The notes under the pieces: model-generated
The model's database searches: none
What the model was told of the DNA's origin: nothing
The model's input: only the letters and a program-made list of their open reading frames with translations
Program-made: the position numbers and the translations under genes
NCBI GenBank assembly: GCA_964057225.1
Contig: OZ059900.1
Span: 21,901,638 to 21,965,637, forward strand
DNA length: 64,000 nt
Reading direction: 5' to 3'
Source: Auanema rhodensis
Taxonomy: Eukaryota > Nematoda > Chromadorea > Rhabditida > Rhabditidae
Part shown: positions 49,618 to 62,762 of the stretch, piece by piece
Numbering within the stretch: the first letter of the stretch is position 1
Layout: the number at the start of each line of letters is the position of its first letter

Positions 49618-49959
49618 TCGATTTAATCAATATTAGACATAAGGGGCGTGCCCTCAGAATATGCTAATTTCCTTAATTTTCTAACCCCTGTTTTTTTGTC
49701 GTGAAAGTGGAACTAGACGTTGTACGAACAATTTTGAGCTAGGTTTCATTGACATTGCATGAGTTTGAACACATGAAATCGTAAGTCAAAACCTTGTTTA
49801 CAGCGAAATTTCCAAAAACTGGTTTTCCAGCATAATAAAATATTTCTCATGGGAAATACTGTGTTTTTGTATTTTTCTAGTGTTCAGCATGTAAAATGCT
49901 TCATTTTAGTATGTAACACGCTGAAATTCGTTGCATTTGACGACTCATATGAACAAAAA

Positions 49960-50301
49960 TCGATTTAATCAATATTAGCCATAAAGGGCGTGCCCTCAGA
50001 ATATGCTAATTTCCTTAATTTTCTAACCCCTGTTTTTTTGTCGTGAAAGTGGAACTAGACGTTGTAGGAACAATTTTGAGCTAGGTTTCATTGACATTGC
50101 ATGAGTTTGAACACATGAAATCGTAAGTCAAAACCTTGTTTACAGCGAAATTTTCAAAAACTGGTTTTCCAGCATAATAAAATATTTCTCATGGGAAATA
50201 CTGTGTTTTTGTATTTTTCTAGTGTTCAGCATGTAAAATGCTTCATTTTAGTGTGTAACACGCTGAAATTCGTTGCATTTGACGACTCATATGAACAAAA
50301 A
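49960..50301 (+). repeat. Monomer with several private changes
   Basis: Carries CATAAAGGGCG, GTTGTAGGAAC, AAATTTTCAAAAAC and TTAGTGTGTAAC, none of which I see elsewhere. It marks the boundary between the short-unit-rich zone and the right-hand zone. Confidence 0.85.
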
Positions 50302-50985
50302 TCGATTTAATCAATATTAGCCATAAGGGGCGTGCCCTCAGAATATGCTAATTTCCTTAATTTTCTAACCCCTGTTTTTTTGTCGTGAAAGTGGAACTAG
50401 ACGTTGTACGAACAATTTTGAGCTAGGTTTCATTGACATTGCATGAGTTTGAACACATGAAATCGTAAGTCAAAATCTTGTTTACAGCGAAATTTCCAAA
50501 AACTGGTTTTCCAGCATAATAAAATATTTCTCATGGGAAATACTGTGTTTTTGTATTTTTCTAGTGTTCAGCATGTAAAATGCTTCATTTTAGTATGTAA
50601 CACGCTGAAATTCGTTGCATTTGACGACTCATATGAACAAAAATCGATTTAATCAATATTAGCCATAAGGGGCGTGCCCTCAGAATATGCTAATTTCCTT
50701 AATTTTCTAACCCCTGTTTTTTTGTCGTGAAAGTGGAACTAGACGTTGTACGAACAATTTTGAGCTAGGTTTCATTGACATTGCATGAGTTTGAACACAT
50801 GAAATCGTAAGTCAAAACCTTGTTTACAGCGAAATTTCCAAAAACTGGTTTTCCAGCATAATAAAATATTTCTCATGGGAAATACTGTGTTTTTGTATTT
50901 TTCTAGTGTTCAGCATGTAAAATGCTTCATTTTAGTATGTAACACGCTGAAATTCGTTGCATTTGACGACTCATATGAACAAAAA
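50302..50985 (+). repeat. Two ordinary 342-bp monomers
   Basis: Consensus-like monomers. The first has CAAAATCTTG. No other structure is seen. Confidence 0.9.
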
Positions 50986-53037
50986 TCGATTTAATCAATA
51001 TTAGCCATAAGGGGCGTGCCCTCAGAATATGCTAATTTCCTTAATTTTCTAACCCCTGTTTTTTTGTCGTGAAAGTGGAACTAGACGTTGTACAAACAAT
51101 TTTGAGCTAGGTTTCATTGACATTGCATGAGTTTGAACACATGAAATCGTAAGTCAAAACCTTGTTTACAGCGAAATTTCCAAAAACTGGTTTTCCAGCA
51201 TAATAAAATATTTCTCATGGGAAATACTGTGTTTTTGTTTTTTTCTAGTGTTCAGCATGTAAAATGCTTCATTTTAGTATGTAACACGCTGAAATTCGTT
51301 GCATTTGACGAATCATATGAACAAAAATCGATTTAATCAATATTAGCCATAAGGGGCGTGCCCTCAGAATATGCTAATTTCCTTAATTTTCTAACCCCTG
51401 TTTTTTTGTCGTGAAAGTGGAACTAGACGTTGTACGAACAATTTTGAGCTAGGTTTCATTGACATTGCATGAGTTTGAACACATGAAATCGTAAGTCAAA
51501 ACCTTGTTTACAGCGAAATTTCCAAAAACTGGTTTTCCAGCATAATAAAATATTTCTCATGGGAAATACTGTGTTTTTGTATTTTTCTAGTGTTCAGCAT
51601 GTAAAATGCTTCATATTAGTATGTAACACGCTGAAATTCGTTGCATTTGACGACTCATATGAACAAAAATCGATTTAATCAATATTAGCCATAAGGGGCG
51701 TGCCCTCAGAATATGCTAATTTCCTTAATTTTCTAACCCCTGTTTTTTTGTCGTGAAAGTGGAACTAGACGTTGTACGAACAATTTTGAGCTAGGTTTCA
51801 TTGACATTGCATGAGTTTGAACACATGAAATCGTAAGTCAAAACCTTGTTTACAGCGAAATTTCCAAAAACTGGTTTTCCAGCATAATAAAATATTTCTC
51901 ATGGGAAATACTGTGTTTTTGTTTTTTTCTAGTGTTCAGCATGTAAAATGCTTCATTTTAGTATGTAACACGCTGAAATTCGTTGCATTTGACGACTCAT
52001 ATGAACAAAAATCGATTTAATCAATATTAGCCATAAGGGGCGTGCCCTCAGAATATGCTAATTTCCTTAATTTTCTAACCTCTGTTTTTTTGTCGTGAAA
52101 GTGGAACTAAACGTTGTACGAACAATTTTGAGCTAGGTTTCATTGACATTGCATGAGTTTGAACACATGAAATCGTAAGTCAAAACCTTGTTTACAGCGA
52201 AATTTCCAAAAACTGGTTTTCCAGCATAATAAAATATTTCTCATGGGAAATACTGTGTTTTTGTATTTTTCTAGTGTTCAGCATGTAAAATGCTTCATAT
52301 TAGTATGTAACACGCTGAAATTCGTTGCATTTGACGACTCATATGAACAAAAATCGATTTAATCAATATTAGCCATAAGGGGCGTGCCCTCAGAATATGC
52401 TAATTTCCTTAATTTTCTAACCCCTGTTTTTTTGTCGTGAAAGTGGAACTAGACGTTGTACGAACAATTTTGAGCTAAGTTTCATTGACATTGCATGAGT
52501 TTGAACACATGAAATCGTAAGTCAAAACCTTGTTTACAGCGAAATTTCCAAAAACTGGTTTTCCAGCATAATAAAATATTTCTCATGGGAAATACTGTGT
52601 TTTTGTTTTTTTCTAGTGTTCAGCATGTAAAATGCTTCATTTTAGTATGTAACACGCTGAAATTCGTTGCATTTGACGAATCATATGAACAAAAATCGAT
52701 TTAATCAATATTAGCCATAAGGGGCGTGCCCTCAGAATATGCTAATTTCCTTAATTTTCTAACCCCTGTTTTTTTGTCGTGAAAGTGGAACTAGACGTTG
52801 TACGAACAATTTTGAGCTAGGTTTCATTGACATTGCATGAGTTTGAACACATGAAATCGTAAGTCAAAACCTTGTTTACAGCGAAATTTCCAAAAACTGG
52901 TTTTCCAGCATAATAAAATATTTCTCATGGGAAATACTGTGTTTTTGTATTTTACTAGTGTTCAGCATGTAAAATGCTTTATTTTAGTATGTAACACGCT
53001 GAAATTCGTTGCATTTGACGACTCATATGAACAAAAA
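50986..53037 (+). repeat. 2052-bp higher-order repeat (6 x 342), copy 1
   Basis: Monomer order by marker is GTTTTTTTCT with GACGAATCA; CATATTAG; GTTTTTTTCT; CCTCTG with CTAAACG and CATATTAG; GCTAAG with GTTTTTTTCT and GAATCA; TTTTACTAG with GCTTTATTT. Confidence 0.88.
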
Positions 53038-55089
53038 TCGATTTAATCAATATTAGCCATAAGGGGCGTGCCCTCAGAATATGCTAATTTCCTTAATTTT
53101 CTAACCCCTGTTTTTTTGTCGTGAAAGTGGAACTAGACGTTGTACGAACAATTTTGAACTAAGTTTCATTGACATTGCATGAGTTTGAACACATGAAATC
53201 GTAAGTCAAAACCTTGTTTACAGCGAAATTTCCAAAAACTGGTTTTCCAGCATAATAAAATATTTCTCATGGGAAATACTGTGTTTTTGTTTTTTTCTAG
53301 TGTTCAGCATGTAAAATGCTTCATTTTAGTATGTAACACGCTGAAATTCGTTGCATTTGACGAATCATATGAACAAAAATCGATTTAATCAATATTAGCC
53401 ATAAGGGGCGTGCCCTCAGAATATGCTAATTTCCTTAATTTTCTAACCCCTGTTTTTTTGTCGTGAAAGTGGAACTAGACGTTGTACGAACAATTTTGAG
53501 CTAGGTTTCATTGACATTGCATGAGTTTGAACACATGAAATCGTAAGTCAAAACCTTGTTTACAGCGAAATTTCCAAAAACTGGTTTTCCAGCATAATAA
53601 AATATTTCTCATGGGAAATACTGTGTTTTTGTATTTTTCTAGTGTTCAGCATGTAAAATGCTTCATATTAGTATGTAACACGCTGAAATTCGTTGCATTT
53701 GACGACTCATATGAACAAAAATCGATTTAATCAATATTAGCCATAAGGGGCGTGCCCTCAGAATATGCTAATTTCCTTAATTTTCTAACCCCTGTTTTTT
53801 TGTCGTGAAAGTGGAACTAGACGTTGTACGAACAATTTTGAGCTAGGTTTCATTGACATTGCATGAGTTTGAACACATGAAATCGTAAGTCAAAACCTTG
53901 TTTACAGCGAAATTTCCAAAAACTGGTTTTCCAGCATAATAAAATATTTCTCATGGGAAATACTGTGTTTTTGTTTTTTTCTAGTGTTCAGCATGTAAAA
54001 TGCTTCATTTTAGTATGTAACACGCTGAAATTCGTTGCATTTGACGACTCATATGAACAAAAATCGATTTAATCAATATTAGCCATAAGGGGCGTGCCCT
54101 CAGAATATGCTAATTTCCTTAATTTTCTAACCTCTGTTTTTTTGTCGTGAAAGTGGAACTAAACGTTGTACGAACAATTTTGAGCTAGGTTTCATTGACA
54201 TTGCATGAGTTTGAACACATGAAATCGTAAGTCAAAACCTTGTTTACAGCGAAATTTCCAAAAACTGGTTTTCCAGCATAATAAAATATTTCTCATGGGA
54301 AATACTGTGTTTTTGTATTTTTCTAGTGTTCAGCATGTAAAATGCTTCATATTAGTATGTAACACGCTGAAATTCGTTGCATTTGACGACTCATATGAAC
54401 AAAAATCGATTTAATCAATATTAGCCATAAGGGGCGTGCCCTCAGAATATGCTAATTTCCTTAATTTTCTAACCCCTGTTTTTTTGTCGTGAAAGTGGAA
54501 CTAGACGTTGTACGAACAATTTTGAGCTAAGTTTCATTGACATTGCATGAGTTTGAACACATGAAATCGTAAGTCAAAACCTTGTTTACAGCGAAATTTC
54601 CAAAAACTGGTTTTCCAGCATAATAAAATATTTCTCATGGGAAATACTGTGTTTTTGTTTTTTTCTAGTGTTCAGCATGTAAAATGCTTCATTTTAGTAT
54701 GTAACACGCTGAAATTCGTTGCATTTGACGAATCATATGAACAAAAATCGATTTAATCAATATTAGCCATAAGGGGCGTGCCCTCAGAATATGCTAATTT
54801 CCTTAATTTTCTAACCCCTGTTTTTTTGTCGTGAAAGTGGAACTAGACGTTGTACGAACAATTTTGAGCTAGGTTTCATTGACATTGCATGAGTTTGAAC
54901 ACATGAAATCGTAAGTCAAAACCTTGTTTACAGCGAAATTTCCAAAAACTGGTTTTCCAGCATAATAAAATATTTCTCATGGGAAATACTGTGTTTTTGT
55001 ATTTTACTAGTGTTCAGCATGTAAAATGCTTTATTTTAGTATGTAACACGCTGAAATTCGTTGCATTTGACGACTCATATGAACAAAAA
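53038..55089 (+). repeat. 2052-bp higher-order repeat (6 x 342), copy 2
   Basis: Same six markers in the same order at +2052. The first monomer differs by TTTGAACTAAG where copy 1 has GTACAAACA and GCTAGG. Related monomer orders occur at 30135-31844 and 37378-39087. Confidence 0.88.
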
Positions 55090-56457
55090 TCGATTTAATC
55101 AATATTAGCCATAAGGGGCGTGCCCTCAGAATATGCTAATTTCCTTAATTTTCTAACCCCTGTTTTTTTGTCGTGAAAGTGGAACTAGACGTTGTACGAA
55201 CAATTTTGAGCTAGGTTTCATTGACATTGCATGAGTTTGAACACATGAAATCGTAAGTCAAAACCTTGTTTACAGCGAAATTTCCAAAAACTGGTTTTCC
55301 AGCATAATAAAATATTTCTCATGGGAAATACTGTGTTTTTGTATTTTTCTAGTGTTCAGCATGTAAAATGCTTCATTTTAGTATGTAACACGCTGAAATT
55401 CGTTGCATTTGACGACTCATATGAACAAAAATCGATTTAATCAATATTAGCCATAAGGGGCGTGCCCTCAGAATATGCTAATTTCCTTAATTTTCTAACC
55501 CCTGTTTTTTTGTCGTGAAAGTGGAACTAGACGTTGTACGAACAATTTTGAGCTAGGTTTCATTGACATTGCATGAGTTTGAACACATGAAATCGTAAGT
55601 CAAAACCTTGTTTACAGCGAAATTTCCAAAAACTGGTTTTCCAGCATAATAAAATATTTCTCATGGGAAATACTGTGTTTTTGTATTTTTCTAGTGTTCA
55701 GCATGTAAAATGCTTCATTTTAGTATGTAACACGCTGAAATTCGTTGCATTCGACGACTCATATGAACAAAAATCGATTTAATCAATATTAGCCATAAGG
55801 GGCGTGCCCTCAGAATATGCTAATTTCCTTAATTTTCTAACCCCTGTTTTTTTGTCGTGAAAGTGGAACTACACGTTGTACGAACAATTTTGAGCTAGGT
55901 TTCATTGACATTGCATGAGTTTGAACACATGAAATCGTAAGTCAAAACCTTGTTTACAGCGAAATTTCCAAAAACTGGTTTTCCAGCATAATAAAATATT
56001 TCTCATGGGAAATACTGTGTTTTCGTATTTTTCTAGTGTTCAGCATGTAAAATGCTTCATTTTAGTATGTAACACGCTGAAATTCGTTGCATTTGACGAA
56101 TCATATGAACAAAAATCGATTTAATCAATATTAGCCATAAGGGGCGTGCCCTCAGAATATGCTAATTTCCTTAATTTTCTAACCCCTGTTTTTTTGTCGT
56201 GAAAGTGGAACTAGACGTTGTACGAACAATTTTGAGCTAGGTTTCATTGACATTGCATGAGTTTGAACACATGAAATCGTAAGTCAAAACCTTGTTTACA
56301 GCGAAATTTCCAAAAACTGGTTTTCCAGCATAATAAAATATTTCTCATGGGAAATACTGTGTTTTTGTATTTTACTAGTGTTCAGCATGTAAAATGCTTC
56401 ATTTTAGTATGTAACACGCTGAAATTCGTTGCATTTGACGACTCATATGAACAAAAA
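54064..56457 (+). repeat. 2394-bp block repeated 5621 bp downstream
   Basis: Seven monomers matching 59685-62078. The clearest markers are GCATTCGACGAC, GGAACTACACG and TGTTTTCGTAT, each found only in these two places. Confidence 0.88.
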
Positions 56458-58658
56458 TCGATTTAATCAATATTAGCCATAAGGGGCGTGCCCTCAGAAT
56501 ATGCTAATTTCCTTAAATTTCTAACCTCTGTTTTTTTGTCGTGAAAGTGGAACTAAACGTTGTACAAACAATTTTGAGCTAGGTTTCATTGACATTGCAT
56601 GAGTTTGAACACATGAAATCGTAAGTCAAAACCTTGTTTACAGCGAAATTTCCAAAAACTGGTTTTCCAGCATAATAAAATATTTCTCATGGGAAATACT
56701 GTGTTTTTGTATTTTTCTAGTGTTCAGCATGTAAAATGATTCATTTTAGTATGTAACACGCTGAAATTCGTTGCATTTGACGACTCATATGAACAAAAAT
56801 CGATTTAATCAATATTAGCCATAAGGGGCGTGCCCTCAGAATATGCTAATTTCCTTAATTTTCTAACCCCTGTTTTTTTGTCGTGAAAGTGGAACTAGAC
56901 GTTGTACGAACAATTTTGAGCTAGGTTTCATTGACATTGCATGAGTTTGAACACATGAAATCGTAAGTCAAAACCTTGTTTACAGCGAAATTTCCAAAAA
57001 CTGGTTTTCCAGCATAATAAAATATTTCTCATGGGAAATACTGTGTTTTTGTATTTTTCTAGTGTTCAGCATGTAAAATGCTTCATTTTAGTATGTAACA
57101 CGCTGAAATTCGTTGCATTTGACAACTCATATGAACAAAAATCGATTTAATCAATATTAGCCATAATAAAATATTTCTCATGGGAAATACTGTGTTTTTG
57201 TATTTTTCTAGTGTTCAGCATGTAAAATGATTCATTTTAGTATGTAACACGCTGAAATTCGTTGCATTTGACGACTCATATGAACAAAAATCGATTTAAT
57301 CAATATTAGACATAAGGGGCGTGCCCTCAGAATATGCTAATTTCCTTAATTTTCTAACCCCTGTTTTTTTGTCGTGAAAGTGGAACTAGACGTTGTACGA
57401 ACAATTTTGAGCTAGGTTTCATTGACATTGCATGAGCTTGAACACATGAAATCGTAAGTCAAAACCTTGTTTACAGCGAAATTTCCAAAAACTGGTTTTC
57501 CAGCATAATAAAATATTTCTCATGGGAAATACTGTGTTTTTGTATTTTTCTAGTGTTCAGCATGTAAAATGATTCATTTTAGTATGTAACACGCTGAAAT
57601 TCGTTGCATTTGACGACTCATATGAACAAAAATCGATTTAATCAATATTAGCCATAAGGGGCGTGCCCTCAGAATATGCTAATTTCCTTAATTTTCTAAC
57701 CCCTGTTTTTTTGTCGTGAAAGTGGAACTAGACGTTGTACGAACAATTTTGAGCTAGGTTTCATTGACATTGCATGAGTTTGAACACATGAAATCGTAAG
57801 TCAAAACCTTGTTTACAGCGAAATTTCCAAAAACTGGTTTTCCAGCATAATAAAATATTTCTCATGGGAAATACTGTGTTTTTGTATTTTTCTAGTGTTC
57901 AGCATGTAAAATGCTTCATTTTAGTATGTAACACGCTGAAATTCGTTGCATTTGACGACTTATATGAACAAAAATCGATTTAATCAATATTAGCCATAAG
58001 GGGCGTGCCCTCAGAATATGCTAATTTCCTTAATTTTCTAACCCCTGTTTTTTTGTCGTGAAAGTGGAACTAGACGTTGTACGAACAATTTTGAGCTAGG
58101 TTTCATTGACATTGCATGAGTTTGAACACATGAAATCGTAAGTCAAAACCTTGTTTACAGCGAAATTTCCAAAAACTGGTTTTCCAGCATAATAAAATAT
58201 TTCTCATGGGAAATACTGTGTTTTTGTATTTTTCTAGTGTTCAGCATGTAAAATGCTTCATTTTAGTATGTAACACGCTGAAATTCGTTGCATTTGACGA
58301 CTCATATGAACAAAAATCGATTTAATCAATATTAGCCATAAGGGGCGTGCCCTCAGAATATGCTAATTTCCTTAATTTTCTAACCCCTGTTTTTTTGTCG
58401 TGAAAGTGGAACTAGACGTTGTACGAACAATTTTGAGCTAAGTTTCATTGACATTGCATGAGTTTGAACACATGAAATCGTAAGTCAAAACCTTGTTTAC
58501 AGCGAAATTTCCAAAAACTGGTTTTCCAGCATAATAAAATATTTCTCATGGGAAATACTGTGTTTTTGTATTTTTCTAGTGTTCAGCATGTAAAATGCTT
58601 CATTTTAGTATGTAACACGCTGAAATTCGTTGCATTTGACGACTCATATGAACAAAAA
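56458..58658 (+). repeat. Mixed segment with the last short unit
   Basis: Unit starts are 56458 (CCTTAAATTTC, CCTCTG, GTACAAACA), 56800 (GACAACT), 57142 (149), 57291 (TAGACATAAGG, GAGCTTGAAC), 57633, 57975 and 58317. From 57975 the markers follow the order seen from 29451 and 36694. Confidence 0.87.
57142..57290 (+). repeat. 149-bp short unit 34
   Basis: The only short unit after 49617. ATT dyad centre, preceded by an AAAACC-type GACAACT monomer and followed by TAGACATAAGG, like unit 33. Confidence 0.95.
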
Positions 58659-60710
58659 TCGATTTAATCAATATTAGCCATAAGGGGCGTGCCCTCAGAA
58701 TATGCTAATTTCCTTAATTTTCTAACCTCTGTTTTTTTGTCGTGAAAGTGGAACTAAACGTTGTACGAACAATTTTGAGCTAGGTTTCATTGACATTGCA
58801 TGAGTTTGAACACATGAAATCGTAAGTCAAAACCTTGTTTACAGCGAAATTTCCAAAAACTGGTTTTCCAGCATAATAAAATATTTCTCATGGGAAATAC
58901 TGTGTTTTTGTATTTTTCTAGTGTTCAGCATGTAAAATGCTTCATATTAGTATGTAACACGCTGAAATTCGTTGCATTTGACGACTCATATGAACAAAAA
59001 TCGATTTAATCAATATTAGCCATAAGGGGCGTGCCCTCAGAATATGCTAATTTCCTTAATTTTCTAACCCCTGTTTTTTTGTCGTGAAAGTGGAACTAGA
59101 CGTTGTACGAACAATTTTGAGCTAAGTTTCATTGACATTGCATGAGTTTGAACACATGAAATCGTAAGTCAAAACCTTGTTTACAGCGAAATTTCCAAAA
59201 ACTGGTTTTCCAGCATAATAAAATATTTCTCATGGGAAATACTGTGTTTTTGTTTTTTTCTAGTGTTCAGCATGTAAAATGCTTCATTTTAGTATGTAAC
59301 ACGCTGAAATTCGTTGCATTTGACGAATCATATGAACAAAAATCGATTTAATCAATATTAGCCATAAGGGGCGTGCCCTCAGAATATGCTAATTTCCTTA
59401 ATTTTCTAACCCCTGTTTTTTTGTCGTGAAAGTGGAACTAGACGTTGTACGAACAATTTTGAGCTAGGTTTCATTGACATTGCATGAGTTTGAACACATG
59501 AAATCGTAAGTCAAAACCTTGTTTACAGCGAAATTTCCAAAAACTGGTTTTCCAGCATAATAAAATATTTCTCATGGGAAATACTGTGTTTTTGTATTTT
59601 ACTAGTGTTCAGCATGTAAAATGCTTCATTTTAGTATGTAACACGCTGAAATTCGTTGCATTTGACGACTCATATGAACAAAAATCGATTTAATCAATAT
59701 TAGCCATAAGGGGCGTGCCCTCAGAATATGCTAATTTCCTTAATTTTCTAACCTCTGTTTTTTTGTCGTGAAAGTGGAACTAAACGTTGTACGAACAATT
59801 TTGAGCTAGGTTTCATTGACATTGCATGAGTTTGAACACATGAAATCGTAAGTCAAAACCTTGTTTACAGCGAAATTTCCAAAAACTGGTTTTCCAGCAT
59901 AATAAAATATTTCTCATGGGAAATACTGTGTTTTTGTATTTTTCTAGTGTTCAGCATGTAAAATGCTTCATATTAGTATGTAACACGCTGAAATTCGTTG
60001 CATTTGACGACTCATATGAACAAAAATCGATTTAATCAATATTAGCCATAAGGGGCGTGCCCTCAGAATATGCTAATTTCCTTAATTTTCTAACCCCTGT
60101 TTTTTTGTCGTGAAAGTGGAACTAGACGTTGTACGAACAATTTTGAGCTAAGTTTCATTGACATTGCATGAGTTTGAACACATGAAATCGTAAGTCAAAA
60201 CCTTGTTTACAGCGAAATTTCCAAAAACTGGTTTTCCAGCATAATAAAATATTTCTCATGGGAAATACTGTGTTTTTGTTTTTTTCTAGTGTTCAGCATG
60301 TAAAATGCTTCATTTTAGTATGTAACACGCTGAAATTCGTTGCATTTGACGAATCATATGAACAAAAATCGATTTAATCAATATTAGCCATAAGGGGCGT
60401 GCCCTCAGAATATGCTAATTTCCTTAATTTTCTAACCCCTGTTTTTTTGTCGTGAAAGTGGAACTAGACGTTGTACGAACAATTTTGAGCTAGGTTTCAT
60501 TGACATTGCATGAGTTTGAACACATGAAATCGTAAGTCAAAACCTTGTTTACAGCGAAATTTCCAAAAACTGGTTTTCCAGCATAATAAAATATTTCTCA
60601 TGGGAAATACTGTGTTTTTGTATTTTACTAGTGTTCAGCATGTAAAATGCTTCATTTTAGTATGTAACACGCTGAAATTCGTTGCATTTGACGACTCATA
60701 TGAACAAAAA
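58659..60710 (+). repeat. 1026-bp higher-order repeat (3 x 342), two copies
   Basis: Copies 58659-59684 and 59685-60710. The order is CCTCTG with CTAAACG and CATATTAG; GCTAAG with GTTTTTTTCT and GAATCA; TTTTACTAG. This is the last half of the 2052-bp unit amplified alone. Confidence 0.88.
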
Positions 60711-62078
60711 TCGATTTAATCAATATTAGCCATAAGGGGCGTGCCCTCAGAATATGCTAATTTCCTTAATTTTCTAACCCCTGTTTTTTTGTCGTGAAAG
60801 TGGAACTAGACGTTGTACGAACAATTTTGAGCTAGGTTTCATTGACATTGCATGAGTTTGAACACATGAAATCGTAAGTCAAAACCTTGTTTACAGCGAA
60901 ATTTCCAAAAACTGGTTTTCCAGCATAATAAAATATTTCTCATGGGAAATACTGTGTTTTTGTATTTTTCTAGTGTTCAGCATGTAAAATGCTTCATTTT
61001 AGTATGTAACACGCTGAAATTCGTTGCATTTGACGACTCATATGAACAAAAATCGATTTAATCAATATTAGCCATAAGGGGCGTGCCCTCAGAATATGCT
61101 AATTTCCTTAATTTTCTAACCCCTGTTTTTTTGTCGTGAAAGTGGAACTAGACGTTGTACGAACAATTTTGAGCTAGGTTTCATTGACATTGCATGAGTT
61201 TGAACACATGAAATCGTAAGTCAAAACCTTGTTTACAGCGAAATTTCCAAAAACTGGTTTTCCAGCATAATAAAATATTTCTCATGGGAAATACTGTGTT
61301 TTTGTATTTTTCTAGTGTTCAGCATGTAAAATGCTTCATTTTAGTATGTAACACGCTGAAATTCGTTGCATTCGACGACTCATATGAACAAAAATCGATT
61401 TAATCAATATTAGCCATAAGGGGCGTGCCCTCAGAATATGCTAATTTCCTTAATTTTCTAACCCCTGTTTTTTTGTCGTGAAAGTGGAACTACACGTTGT
61501 ACGAACAATTTTGAGCTAGGTTTCATTGACATTGCATGAGTTTGAACACATGAAATCGTAAGTCAAAACCTTGTTTACAGCGAAATTTCCAAAAACTGGT
61601 TTTCCAGCATAATAAAATATTTCTCATGGGAAATACTGTGTTTTCGTATTTTTCTAGTGTTCAGCATGTAAAATGCTTCATTTTAGTATGTAACACGCTG
61701 AAATTCGTTGCATTTGACGAATCATATGAACAAAAATCGATTTAATCAATATTAGCCATAAGGGGCGTGCCCTCAGAATATGCTAATTTCCTTAATTTTC
61801 TAACCCCTGTTTTTTTGTCGTGAAAGTGGAACTAGACGTTGTACGAACAATTTTGAGCTAGGTTTCATTGACATTGCATGAGTTTGAACACATGAAATCG
61901 TAAGTCAAAACCTTGTTTACAGCGAAATTTCCAAAAACTGGTTTTCCAGCATAATAAAATATTTCTCATGGGAAATACTGTGTTTTTGTATTTTACTAGT
62001 GTTCAGCATGTAAAATGCTTCATTTTAGTATGTAACACGCTGAAATTCGTTGCATTTGACGACTCATATGAACAAAAA
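59685..62078 (+). repeat. Second copy of the 2394-bp block
   Basis: Matches 54064-56457 at +5621 (16 x 342 + 149). GCATTCGACGAC lies near 61369, GGAACTACACG near 61486 and TGTTTTCGTAT near 61640. Confidence 0.88.
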
Positions 62079-62762
62079 TCGATTTAATCAATATTAGCCA
62101 TAAGGGGCGTGCCCTCAGAATATGCTAATTTCCTTAATTTTCTAACCCCTGTTTTTTTGTCGTGAAAGTGGAACTAGACGTTGTACGAACAATTTTGAGC
62201 TAGGTTTCATTGACATTGCATGAGTTTGAACACATGAAATCGTAAGTCAAAACCTTGTTTACAGCGAAATTTCCAAAAACTGGTTTTCCAGCATAATAAA
62301 ATATTTCTCATGGGAAATACTGTGTTTTTGTATTTTTCTAGTGTTCAGCATGTAAAATGCTTCATTTTAGTATGTAACACGCTGAAATTCGTTGCATTTG
62401 ACGACTCATATGAACAAAAATCGATTTAATCAATATTAGCCATAAGGGGCGTGCCCTCAGAATATGCTAATTTCCTTAATTTTCTAACCTCTGTTTTTTT
62501 GTCGTGAAAGTGGAACTAAACGTTGTACGAACAATTTTGAGCTAGGTTTCATTGACATTGCATGAGTTTGAACACATGAAATCGTAAGTCAAAACCTTGT
62601 TTACAGCGAAATTTCCAAAAACTGGTTTTCCAGCATAATAAAATATTTCTCATGGGAAATACTGTGTTTTTGTATTTTTCTAGTGTTCAGCATGTAAAAT
62701 GCTTCATATTAGTATGTAACACGCTGAAATTCGTTGCATTTGACGACTCATATGAACAAAAA
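62079..62762 (+). repeat. Two 342-bp monomers
   Basis: 62079 is consensus-like. 62421 has CCTCTG, CTAAACG and CATATTAG. Nothing else is seen. Confidence 0.9.

Larger units (their letters stand above)
47268..50301 (+). repeat. Copy of the 26.3-29.5 kb segment with a 491-bp loss
   Basis: Markers of 26268-28127 recur at +21,000 (GTATTTTTTTAG, GAGCAAGG, TAGACATAAGG, then the short unit at 48636). The offset then falls to 20,509: monomer 48785 ends GACTTATATG, as short unit 28469 does, so one 342+149 unit is missing. A private change is GAGTGTGAAC near 48439. Confidence 0.82.
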
